64,000 nucleotides of DNA from Candidatus Methanoperedens nitratireducens (GTDB lineage: Archaea; Halobacteriota; Methanosarcinia; Methanosarcinales; Methanoperedenaceae): the NCBI RefSeq assembly GCF_000685155.1, contig NZ_JMIY01000001.1, positions 603,458 to 667,457 of the forward strand, written 5' to 3'. Below the pieces are notes generated by a model. The model had not been told where the DNA came from, did not search any database, and was given only the letters and a program-made list of their open reading frames with translations. The first letter of the stretch is position 1. Each line of letters begins with the position of its first letter. Positions 56,814 to 64,000 of this stretch are shown here, one piece after another. The translations under genes were made by a program, and so were the position numbers.

Positions 56814-56963
56814 ATGAATAATCTCAATATCGTATCCAGGCTGCGTAAAGTATCGAATGATGAACGGGCCGAAGTGTCGCCGTATGCAATAGCTATCCTG
56901 GTTATTCTTATGACTATCCTCTTCCTTACCCCTGCTGCTATCATGTTTATTACGATGAAGTAG
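56814..56963 (+). CDS. 49-residue pilin-like membrane peptide
   Basis: A single-helix protein. The segment NDERAEVSPYAIAILVILMT resembles the N-terminus of archaeal type IV pilins (charged residues, then VSP, then a hydrophobic helix) processed by prepilin peptidase. Only three residues follow the helix, so there is no globular pilin head. It may be a membrane-embedded virion or conjugation component, or a mimic of the host pilin. The ATG is set by GGTGATC. It is the last plus-strand gene before the convergent operon. Confidence 0.6.
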   Translation: MNNLNIVSRLRKVSNDERAEVSPYAIAILVILMTILFLTPAAIMFITMK

Positions 56964-56967
56964 CTCC

Positions 56968-56974
56968 TTTTTTT
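56968..56974 (+). terminator. T-tract after the pilin-like gene
   Basis: CTCCTTTTTTTGCCACTGG, starting four bases past the stop, ends the run of single-gene units. Confidence 0.55.
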
Positions 56975-57131
56975 GCCACTGGTACAAGCTGATACGACCC
57001 ACGTTATCCTATCCCCATAAATCGCCTGGAAACTTTAGCAGAATTTTCTATGTAAAATTGAGTACCCGTCACCAAAATTTTTTTTAGATTTTTGGCTTAA
57101 GTTTCAGGAACAGTGTAAAAATCCAATGCCT

Positions 57132-57178
57132 GATATTCCGCGGGCACGGAGGCTAAAGGACCGAACCCGCGGGATATC
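57132..57178. repeat. 13-bp inverted repeat between the two arms
   Basis: GATATTCCGCGGG (57132-57144) and CCCGCGGGATATC (57166-57178) pair with one mismatch around a 21-nt loop. It lies where the plus-strand and minus-strand operons converge, so it could act as a bidirectional terminator. The even, GC-rich stem could also be a protein or recombination site. Confidence 0.65.
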
Positions 57179-57186
57179 AAGTTTTG

Positions 57187-57327
57187 TTATCGCTCTCGGC
57201 GGCGCCTCGAATCCTCCCGTATCCACCAGTTGCTGCCAGGCTTCTTCGTCAGGTCGTTGACCTTGCACCCCTTTGGATGGAGTTTATGCTGCCGTGTTTC
57301 TATCCTGTGCCTCTTCTGCCCCCCCAT
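57187..57327 (-). CDS. 46-residue strongly basic peptide
   Basis: A short gene at the end of the minus-strand operon, three bases after the preceding stop, with GGTGA just before its ATG. It is rich in Arg, Lys and His (MGGQKRHRIETRQHKLHPKG; C-terminal RRRRER). A DNA-binding or packaging role is conceivable. Confidence 0.5.
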   Translation of the reverse strand: MGGQKRHRIETRQHKLHPKGCKVNDLTKKPGSNWWIREDSRRRRER

Positions 57328-57330
57328 AGC

Positions 57331-57819
57331 TCACCGCTGCGGTGCAGGTAGCGGGAAGTCCGGGATCGCATCAAGCCTGGCGACCAGCGGAGCCGTTACC
57401 TCATCGTGCTTCTTCAACTTTGATTCAGCCTCTGTTATGGCAGCCTCGAGATTAGCGCATTTCTCTCTTGACAGGACGCCCTTAATCACACCCTGCTTGA
57501 GTGTCTGATCATTGGTTGCGATCGAGCTAACGTACCGCATTCGCTCAGCCCCGAACTCAAAGTTTCCAACGTCCAGAGTTCTGGCGGCTTCTTTGACTGC
57601 ATCGATCAGCTTCTCGAGCTTAACACTCTCCTGGCGCAGGGCGAACATAGTCTCAGAGATCGACTTCGCCTCCTCCCGATACGACGGATCAATTATAACG
57701 GAATATTTCGGATCCAGGGTGATATACTTCAATATATCTGCTCTCGCTGCTGAAATCTTCGCTTCAGCTTCGGCCTTCAGCCGTTCGAGTTTTTTGATGG
57801 TTTCTTTATTTAGTTGCAT
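57331..57819 (-). CDS. Coiled-coil protein of the virus-like operon
   Basis: A 162-residue helical protein (NKETIKKLERLKAEAEAKIS; SLSETM-like ALRQESVKLEKLIDAVKEAA). The C-terminal part has a second helical pair (LEAAITEAESKLKKHD) and a Pro-rich end. The ATG at 57819 overlaps the region of the preceding stop. No family recognised; helical scaffold, tail or fibre-associated proteins are typical here. Confidence 0.6.
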   Translation of the reverse strand: MQLNKETIKKLERLKAEAEAKISAARADILKYITLDPKYSVIIDPSYREEAKSISETMFALRQESVKLEKLIDAVKEAARTLDVGNFEFGAERMRYVSSIATNDQTLKQGVIKGVLSREKCANLEAAITEAESKLKKHDEVTAPLVARLDAIPDFPLPAPQR

Positions 57820-57820
57820 T

Positions 57821-58093
57821 TCAGACACCCGCCTTTTTCGCGTATGCATCGTTGATCCTCGCTTTTATGTCATTATGCCTCTCCACCCGGTCCGCGAGAT
57901 CTGTGAGGTGTTCTGTGGTCCAGCCCGTAAAGTCATCCTCTCGGAAAACAGGCGCGGCATCGATGATCCGCTTGATCAGCGGCGCCCTCTTCTCAGCCTC
58001 TGCAGCGTCTAGCTGTGCCTGCAGCCTCTTGAGCTCGGCGTCTTTACTTCTGATCTCGTCTTCAAGTTGTCTTGTTTTTGTGCTTGATTGCAT
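57821..58093 (-). CDS. Coiled-coil protein
   Basis: A 90-residue protein. The first 40 residues form a heptad-patterned coiled coil (TRQLEDEIRSKDAELKRLQA) and the rest a small mixed domain (DDFTGWTTEHLTDLADRVER). It has GGAG before the ATG and joins the next gene directly. No family recognised. Confidence 0.55.
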   Translation of the reverse strand: MQSSTKTRQLEDEIRSKDAELKRLQAQLDAAEAEKRAPLIKRIIDAAPVFREDDFTGWTTEHLTDLADRVERHNDIKARINDAYAKKAGV

Positions 58094-58145
58094 ATTTTCT
58101 TATTCTCCTTCTTTTTCTATATTGTCATTATATTATGACTTTAAT

Positions 58146-59579
58146 CTATTCTGAATATTCCCAGTCGATGTTGTATCGCATCCCCTCGATCCTCATTTTG
58201 GCCTGCGTCCCGGCGAATGTGAGCCGCTGCTTCGTGCAGACAAACGCTTCCATAGCGCCTGAGAAGTTATCGTAAAAGTCCACCCTCTTCCCGACCAGGT
58301 CTGAAAATACCGCATAGTCTTCCTTGATGTTGCCCTCCAGGTAGATCAATGGCGCGTGGTACAACCGCACAGCCTTGTCAGAGCGGGCGTTCACTCTGGT
58401 TTGGCTATCGAGTGAGCTGTCGATAACCGATTTTCGCTTCAGGCCAAAGGCGTTGATGCTGCGGCCGGCGACCCCGTGCAGTACCTCCTCAACCTTTAAG
58501 GTGCATCCTGAGAGCGAGTCCGCTCTGAAGCTGTTCAGCGCGCCCGTTGCCAGGCCGGCATAACGGTGGTCCGTGAAGTGTGTTCGTGCCGTGTACGCAG
58601 GGATCTGCAGGAAAAACCTTTCACTTAGTTCGTTCGGTGGCGGCGGGTAAGCATCGTCAGAGCCATTGATCAGTATGCTCCCGGTCTTGTCTGTGCCAGT
58701 TGGGTTTGTGACCGTGACCAGCAGGTAGTGGCGCGCCGACGGCTGAACCGCTGCGTTGAAGTACTCCTCGTTGGTTGGGATGGCCGTTTCATTCAGTATC
58801 GGGGTCGGCGCGTAGATCTGGTTTTTCAGCAGCCCTGCCCCCCACACGTCCATAAAATTTATGAGTCGGTAGTCTCGCCAGGTGTTTTTTGGAAGGATGA
58901 GCTTCGGATCCGTGAAGGTTGCAGCTGCATCAGCATCACTTACTTTCAGCAGCATCGGAACGATATAGATATTAAAATCAGACTGCAGCGCGTCTACCCG
59001 CAAGGCAAATTCCCAGACATGATTGACTGAAGCGGTATCCAGCGCCTGCGTTAAATCCTGCATCGCAGACCAGATGCTGCCGCTATACGTTCTTGTGATC
59101 TCAGTTTCGAAGACACCAGAGAGTTCGCCGTAATAAGGGATTTTTGAAGTATCGTATCTGTAGAGGGATTTTTTCGTGACACCGTAATCGTTGCTGATCC
59201 TGCAGAGATCATTGAAGATGAAATTGATCGACTTATCGATATAATCGACTCCGGCTGGAGGCAATCGAATTGAGTTCAACTCCTTCTCCCAGGAATAGGC
59301 TGTTGTGGTCAGCGTCCTCAGTTTGTTGTACTGCTGCGTGTACTCCGGGGCCCTGAGGAGCCCATCGAAGAGCTTTACACTGTCTTTATAGAACCTGACC
59401 GGCCTGGTCTTGTCGATCTGCGGATCCATATCTTTTCGCTTCGAGGTGATCTTCAGGATGTCGCCCTCAGTCAAAGAGCGCTCGATCTGGACGGACGCCC
59501 CGCGCAGCAGATGTGGCGCGTAGCTTCCTGACCCGAAACCATCGGAACTTTTGGAATAGATTTCGAATCTGAACGTCAT
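58146..59579 (-). CDS. Probable tail hub / baseplate protein
   Basis: A 477-residue beta-rich protein. The start SVQIERSLTEGDILKITSKR and the segment RPVRFYKDSVKLFDGLLRAPEYTQQY, then LTTTAYSWEKELNSIRL follow the pattern of tail-hub and baseplate proteins of head-tailed viruses (kernel strands, then D-type extension). The middle and C-terminal parts (NHVWEFALRVDAL, VDFYDNFSGAMEAFVCTKQRLTF) fit repeated beta domains. If right, the element is a tailed-virus provirus and not a plasmid. Head and terminase genes are not in the window. Confidence 0.6.
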   Translation of the reverse strand: MTFRFEIYSKSSDGFGSGSYAPHLLRGASVQIERSLTEGDILKITSKRKDMDPQIDKTRPVRFYKDSVKLFDGLLRAPEYTQQYNKLRTLTTTAYSWEKELNSIRLPPAGVDYIDKSINFIFNDLCRISNDYGVTKKSLYRYDTSKIPYYGELSGVFETEITRTYSGSIWSAMQDLTQALDTASVNHVWEFALRVDALQSDFNIYIVPMLLKVSDADAAATFTDPKLILPKNTWRDYRLINFMDVWGAGLLKNQIYAPTPILNETAIPTNEEYFNAAVQPSARHYLLVTVTNPTGTDKTGSILINGSDDAYPPPPNELSERFFLQIPAYTARTHFTDHRYAGLATGALNSFRADSLSGCTLKVEEVLHGVAGRSINAFGLKRKSVIDSSLDSQTRVNARSDKAVRLYHAPLIYLEGNIKEDYAVFSDLVGKRVDFYDNFSGAMEAFVCTKQRLTFAGTQAKMRIEGMRYNIDWEYSE

Positions 59580-60164
59580 CTATTCCTCCGCTGGTTCTCG
59601 ATCACTCATTTTTGTGGCCATGATCGCCAGTATTTTCATAAATGTATCATCTCCTTCTATATTTTTACTTTTTAATAATTTATACAAATCTTCCATGTTG
59701 TAGCGCGGCCCCTGTTCAGCATACAACCCAAAATTCTTGAGTTTTTCATGTATCCTGACATCGAATTTCAATATCGGGGTGAGCAGATGGTGCGCCCTCC
59801 ATCTCACGACTGCGCCTGTTTTTGAATCTTTCACTGCCCGCTTGAAATCTGCTGCGGCTGCGGTGTCAGTCATTAAATTGCGGGAAGCGATCTGGATCGA
59901 AAGGAAAAGGAGCTCAGTCATGCGCGGGTCCGTTGGTTCCCAGTCAAGCTGCCGTCTGAAGGACTCGGATACATCCTCAACAAATTTAGCAACATCTGGC
60001 TTGTTCTTCTTCCAGAAATCGAGCAGGCGCATGGGATCTTTGGTGAAACCGCCATGCGTAGACCTACTGACCCGTATCAACCCCTTTGGTCTACCGCGGC
60101 CGCGCTTCTTAGCTGGGTTGTGGTCACAACTCTGGTCACTGTTAGGGTTACAATTTGGGTGCAT
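59580..60164 (-). CDS. AT-hook protein of unknown function
   Basis: A 194-residue protein with an AT-hook-like core KKRGRGRPKG near its N-terminus and a helical C-terminal region (FWKKNKPDVAKFVEDVSESF; MTELLFLSIQIASRNLMTD). A small-terminase or DNA-architectural role is possible by analogy only. The ATG at 60164 is fixed by GGAGGG; the longer frame overlaps the upstream gene. Its stop is immediately before the tail-hub start. Confidence 0.6.
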   Translation of the reverse strand: MHPNCNPNSDQSCDHNPAKKRGRGRPKGLIRVSRSTHGGFTKDPMRLLDFWKKNKPDVAKFVEDVSESFRRQLDWEPTDPRMTELLFLSIQIASRNLMTDTAAAADFKRAVKDSKTGAVVRWRAHHLLTPILKFDVRIHEKLKNFGLYAEQGPRYNMEDLYKLLKSKNIEGDDTFMKILAIMATKMSDREPAEE

Positions 60165-60369
60165 AACGCCCTCCTTCCACGCCTTCCCCGGCTCCAGGGG
60201 CATGATTAAAATAAGATTCTAAAATAATAATAGCCGTTGACATGCCTTTCTCGCCGCGTAAAGCGCCAGAAAAAGGACAGGCTTCCTTGTGCGGGCAGTT
60301 CGAGCAGGCAAGGAGTGAGCAGGAGCGGATCATATTAATCTCCTCTTTTAGAATGCTGATACTCATCAT
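60148..60369 (-). CDS. Small Cys-rich protein
   Basis: A 73-residue protein with a compact cysteine cluster, CSLLACSNCPHKEACPF, likely a zinc or Fe-S site, then a hydrophobic short helix (STAIIILESYF). GGAGG precedes the double ATG at 60369; an ATG at residue 13 is an alternative. It overlaps both neighbours by a few bases. Confidence 0.6.
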   Translation of the reverse strand: MMSISILKEEINMIRSCSLLACSNCPHKEACPFSGALRGEKGMSTAIIILESYFNHAPGAGEGVEGGRYAPKL

Positions 60370-60556
60370 TCGCCCTCCTACACGCCTCACTAACACAATT
60401 ATGCACCCCCCGGCTATCCAGGTATCGCCTTAGCTGGAGATATGTTGTGAATCGTCTGGTTCTTGAGTCCTGAAGCACATCCCTTGCTAAGTCGCCAACT
60501 GGATCATCACGTTTCTTCTGGCCTTTCAGCCAATTCATGAAGGTGTCGCCGCTCAT
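60335..60556 (-). CDS. YozE/SAM-like small protein
   Basis: A 73-residue protein. The pattern FMNWLKGQKKRDDPVGDLARDVLQDSR, then YLQLRRYLDSRG and ACRRANDEY matches the YozE SAM-like fold (W-L..Q..RD.P.GDLA..D). Such small domains occur in phage and bacterial genes without known activity. The ATG at 60556 has GGTGAG before it and lies five bases after the helicase stop. Confidence 0.75.
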   Translation of the reverse strand: MSGDTFMNWLKGQKKRDDPVGDLARDVLQDSRTRRFTTYLQLRRYLDSRGVHNCVSEACRRANDEYQHSKRGD

Positions 60557-60560
60557 AGTC

Positions 60561-63489
60561 TCACCGCCCCCTGTCACGATCTGTAATCGCGGCTTTGATT
60601 AGCAGCTCTGCTTCCTCGTGGGACATCGTAAGCTTATGTTCCCTCCACATGTCGCCTATGAAGTACCTGACTTCTTCTTCCATGGCGTTTGCGTTTATTG
60701 GTTGGTAGCCGTAATCTCGCAGGATGCGATTGCGAGCTAATTTCAGCTTATCGATCTGTGAGGGCTCCCCCTTAGATACTTTGGATAATATCGTCATTAC
60801 CGTCATACCGTCATGGTGTGTTGCAGGTTCTTGTTTTCTTGATGACGATACTAATGACGATACTATTTTTGGTGTCGTCACGTCTCTGGTCCCACCCTCA
60901 TGAATGACGATACTATTCTTTTCATTTTTGGTACCGTCATCAATACCGTCATTGTCTCCTGCTCGTGGAAATGACGGTAATGACGGTATGACGGTATTAT
61001 CCGCAGTTTGTAAGGGGGAACGTGAAAGCTGTATAGTTCTCTGTTGGGCATCTCGAATGGCCACAAATATTATGCCTTCTTCCAGCAGGTTTGTTTTTAT
61101 TTCGTTTAACCGCCTGGTCAGTGTGTTGGCCGCCTTCGGAAATCCCTGGGCCTTGGTATTCACTCGACATGCTTCACCCAGCAACTCAAGCTCGATTAGC
61201 AGCTCGGAGGGTGTACCCTGCCACTCTGTCCTGTCCCCCATGAACTTAAGAATCAGATCACCTATAATGCTGCCTTCCAGCGCCTCCCGATTCTGTGCCC
61301 GGATATTAGCATCATATGCATCCAGGAAAGCATCCATACCATATCCCAGCGCCTCGGCAATCGCACATCCCCACACAGCAAAGTCTGCCATTCGGGGATA
61401 CTCATCAAGCTCTATAGAAGGATACAGCGCCATGGCCCTTGACACTGCCGTGAATATCCCGCCCAGTATCTCTCCCTGTACTTTTTCAAGGGCGGCCCAG
61501 AATTTAGCTTCCGGTATTCGCTTGTTTCTTGGTATTCTCTCGAGCCCTATCAATACGCTCCTATCCAGCAGATCAGGTTTAGTCGCCACTACATTAATAC
61601 CGTTAAGCCCTATGCAGCGCCTGTACTTGTAGATAAAATCTTCATCATCGCTGTAGAGCTCACGCTTTGTTATGCCATCGCCAGTGATAGCTCTGCAGAG
61701 TATATCGCTTTGCCATGTCTGCAGGGACGTGATATTATCGTAGGGGGCATAGTAATGGTGCGCCAGCTGCTGTACAAACTCTTTCTTATCGTGGGGCAGG
61801 GGAGAGGAGAGATAAGGCGCTCGGATCCACAAGCCTCTTGATGAGGGCATTCACAGTGCTTTTGGCAGCGCCTTTCTCGCCGTAAAATACTAAGCATACG
61901 TGAGCGATATCCGGGATAAAGTAAGACACAAGAGCTACCAGGAATAGCAGCTTTTCCCCTTCATCTTTGATAGGGATAAACTCAAGTATCTTCTTCACCT
62001 CTGCGATAGGTGCGTTTTGAGTAGGACTACTGCTTTTCATGTGCGATAGCGTCATGAACAGGATAGGCACATCCTTCATAATCCCCCAGCCCTGCGCTGT
62101 TATCTTGACTGCTGTCCAGTCTGCCAGGTCATACCAGATGGCGCCATCGTGCCAGCAGCATCTCACGGATAGATTGTACTGCTTTCCGTCGTGCTCTGCT
62201 ATTGCCTTAATTACGCTCAATGCACTGTTGATAGCATCGCTCCCGGGCGCAGTGCCAGTCTCTCTATAATACCTCCCTGACAGCCAGCTTCCAAAGGTCT
62301 GCGACTTGAGGGACAGTATCTTATTGACACCATTGATCTTGATCCGCGCATACAGCTTCAGGACGTCGTCATGAAATAGCTCGACATCACTCGATTCGAC
62401 ATAGTGTATGAGTGCGCTAGCCTGCGAATCTCCATTGCCCTTGCTTCCACTAGCCTTCTGCTTCTCACGCGGTTCACTTCCTCTCTTTTCTCTGTTCGGC
62501 TCTAGCTTATCTCTCAATGCCCTCCAGTCATGCTTTGCGCATGAGTTGTGAAAACAATGAAAAACTAATGCCCCGGATTGCGTTTGTATGATACTTGCAT
62601 CCGGGTATCTATGACTCGCATCAAAAGGGCACTTATCCAAAACGTACATAGTGCCACTATTCCATGGCTTAGTGGAAGCGACTGTTATATCGTATTGCTT
62701 CATCCAGGCCTGGATGTCAAAGCCATTGGAATATCCCTTGTCTGGCTTGTGTTCTTCTTCCACAGGTATAACTGCTATCAGTTCACCGATCTGATCTACT
62801 GATATAGGGTTTATTTCTGCAGGTACCTCCAGTATCTTGCTCTCCCTGTGCGGCCGCTCGGCGGTGCTATCTCCCTTCTTGGCGACAGTCCCATAGAGCT
62901 TGACTATCCGCGATGCATTAAATACCGTCAAGTCAATCCCTACTTCCTTATCACCGAAAACAAGATCGAATGCCTCCAGACACTTCTTGACGGTTTGGGT
63001 GCTTTCTTCGTTGTTTGGTAGGTCTATATGGTATATCAGGCTTGCACCGTTCCCCGAATCACAAACGACCGGATCAGCCCATCCATGTTTTGCCATAATT
63101 TCCCGGATGTGATAGGCTTTTGCTATTGCCGCGTTGTGCTCTGCATCGGTTGAAGATATACCCGCAGGCCGTATGGGGTCTATATCCACTAACAAAAACG
63201 TCCTCTTGAGTATGTCCTTGTCAGATGTGGTCAATTTAGAGTTTTCGTCTAGACGGTTGCTGCATCTGGATAGTAACGCCGGGTTCACGGGGTTGAGAGT
63301 AACGTATATCCCTGGTACTTTGGTATCATATTTTATTACGCTCTGGACTGCTTTATCCAGGTTATTAAAGTATCCCGCTATTGTTGTCTCGTATTTTCCG
63401 TTCAGCTTCGCCTTGGGTATTCTAATCTCTAGCACGGGGCTGTATTTAAAAAAGAAAGAGAGTGTGTTAGCTATGTCATCTCGGCTCAT
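60561..63489 (-). CDS. Primase-helicase, interrupted by a +1 frameshift
   Basis: A single replication gene of about 980 codons in two frames. The first part (63489-61787) starts with an archaeo-eukaryotic primase domain: DID at 102-104, SGNGASLIYHID at 145-156 and NASRIVKLYG. A zinc-finger-like CPFDASH...HCFHNSC follows, then the start of an ATPase with Walker A GEKGAAKST. The frame then stops at SLLSPAPR. The continuation (LPHDKKEFVQQLAHHYYAPYDNI, then LLDRSVLIGLERI) lies one base forward. A gain of one C in the CCCC run at 61799-61802 explains it. The C-terminal part has a winged-helix-like region and a Ser/Thr-rich linker that holds the iterons. The ATG overlaps the upstream stop (ATGA). 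Confidence 0.8.
60785..61010. repeat. Iteron-like cluster ATGACGRTA within the primase-helicase gene
   Basis: About eleven copies of ATGACGGTA or ATGACGATA (or complement TACCGTCAT, TATCGTCAT) in 225 bp, some in direct tandem (ATGACGGTAATGACGGTA), others inverted. They fall in the codons of the low-complexity linker. Initiator-gene iterons are classic replication origins of plasmids and viruses, so this is a candidate origin. Confidence 0.7.
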
Positions 63490-63746
63490 TTTAAACCCCT
63501 TTTTGCTGCCTGGACTGCCCTTCTGCAGGCCTGGCACTCCGGCCACTCATCTGGCCGCCCCACGTCACTCACTGCGTACTCAGCCGACAGCGGTACTTCG
63601 CAACCTCCGCAAAGGCTATCACCTAAATATTCTTTTAAAGTCAGAATAAAGGCGCGCTCTAAAGGGCTAAAACCGGGGAGTAGTTTTTCATTTGTACCCG
63701 CGAGCGCCCTCGCTTTTTGGGCCTGGTCCGGGGTTAGGGTCAACAT
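63486..63746 (-). CDS. Small zinc-ribbon protein
   Basis: An 86-residue protein with a helical N-terminus (TPDQAQKARALAGTNEKLLP) and two cysteine pairs (LCGGC and ECQAC) that make a zinc ribbon. The first true ATG at 63746 has GGTGG upstream. Its stop overlaps the primase-helicase start as ATGA, so the two are coupled. Confidence 0.65.
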   Translation of the reverse strand: MLTLTPDQAQKARALAGTNEKLLPGFSPLERAFILTLKEYLGDSLCGGCEVPLSAEYAVSDVGRPDEWPECQACRRAVQAAKRGLK

Positions 63747-63776
63747 GCCGCCACCAAAAAGCAAAAGTTTATGATA

Positions 63777-64000
63777 TTACAAGGGTAATATATCATCCGC
63801 GGTCACATCCACGTGATTTGCGTGTGTTGCATCGGCCTTGGTCTTGGCAGGCTTGACCGGCGCAACCACAATCTTCTTCCCATTTTTTAGCAGCCTGAAT
63901 ACGATTTTGTCGCCGGCCCGAAGCTCCATCAACTCTACAAGGGGCTTCGGTAAAACGGAGACATACGACCCGTGCTGCGCTTGAATTGTTCGTGTATATT
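63777..64000 (-). CDS. AbrB/SpoVT-type DNA-binding protein (partial)
   Basis: The C-terminal 73 codons of a gene that continues past the right edge. The pattern TIQAQHGSYVSVLPKPLVEL, then MELRAGDKIVFRLLKNG matches a swapped-hairpin AbrB domain, as in antitoxins and element repressors. A Lys-rich tail follows (VKPAKTKADATHANH, ending DDILPL). It lies 30 bp before the zinc-ribbon gene and is the first gene visible of the minus-strand operon, so it could control it. Confidence 0.75.
   Translation of the reverse strand, partial: YTRTIQAQHGSYVSVLPKPLVELMELRAGDKIVFRLLKNGKKIVVAPVKPAKTKADATHANHVDVTADDILPL

Noticed and set aside
51661-64000. Integrase gene or second attachment site for the element
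   Set aside because: None of the genes has tyrosine or serine recombinase motifs, and I found no second copy of the tRNA 3' end. They may lie beyond the right edge.
1-64000. CRISPR array
   Set aside because: No regularly spaced direct repeats with unique spacers; the repeats found are tandem, inverted or single boxes.
1-64000. rRNA genes
   Set aside because: No conserved 16S, 23S or 5S segments noticed; only one intact tRNA was identified.

Overview
The window is archaeal chromosome with one integrated element at its right end. Family D DNA polymerase (polC), a thermosome, sn-glycerol-1-phosphate dehydrogenase, UPF0179, DUF63, and the F420 genes cofG/cofH together point to a euryarchaeon. 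Several exported multiheme c-type cytochromes next to F420 biosynthesis fit best with the Methanosarcinales-related anaerobic methane or alkane oxidisers (ANME-2, Methanoperedens or Argoarchaeum-like); an Archaeoglobales relative is the main alternative. This lineage call is inference from gene content.

Layout. 1-7.4 kb: an A+T-rich accessory block with a DDE transposase, gene debris, a restriction-modification pair (nuclease-methyltransferase fusion plus HsdS) and an IS4-type transposase. 7.5-11 kb: an Lrp/AsnC regulator, a class I aminotransferase, a membrane protein and a xylose-isomerase-like TIM barrel. 11.1-22.7 kb: a cell-surface electron-transfer locus bracketed by two near-identical copies of a small membrane-protein gene. 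It holds an SDR oxidoreductase, a 1562-residue protein with five heme sites fused to Ig-like repeats, a secreted subtilase, an octaheme cytochrome with IPT/TIG domains, and a six-heme cytochrome that shares its N-terminal module with the giant protein. 22.7-35.6 kb: housekeeping genes (thermosome, grpE-dnaK-dnaJ, rtcB-archease, two CBS proteins, SpoIIM and DUF63 membrane proteins, G1P dehydrogenase, UPF0179, hisD). 35.6-42.6 kb: a second A+T-rich accessory block with an IS630 element read through a -1 slippage site, a possible small mobile element with nested palindromes, transposase debris and a ClpP-like SDH peptidase. 42.6-51.4 kb: polC with an intein inside its catalytic motif, two less certain genes, and cofG/cofH.

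51.6-64 kb is an integrated virus or plasmid next to a tRNA-Leu(UAA) gene. A truncated tRNA-Leu-like sequence lies just upstream. The left arm (+ strand) carries small genes: coiled-coil, lipoprotein, zinc-ribbon, SWIM-finger, triple-HTH, ribbon-helix-helix, Cys-rich and pilin-like proteins. Six of its gene units are preceded by an exact 13-nt box, ATTAAATGAAGTT, and the last four genes each have their own T-tract. The right arm (- strand) is a tightly packed operon: AbrB-like protein, zinc ribbon, a primase-helicase split by a frameshift, a YozE-like protein, an AT-hook protein, a probable tail-hub protein, two coiled-coil proteins and a basic peptide. The primase-helicase gene contains an iteron-like cluster of ATGACGRTA, and a 122-bp piece of the same region recurs, inverted, next to the tRNA. 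No integrase and no second attachment site are visible, so the element probably runs past the right edge.
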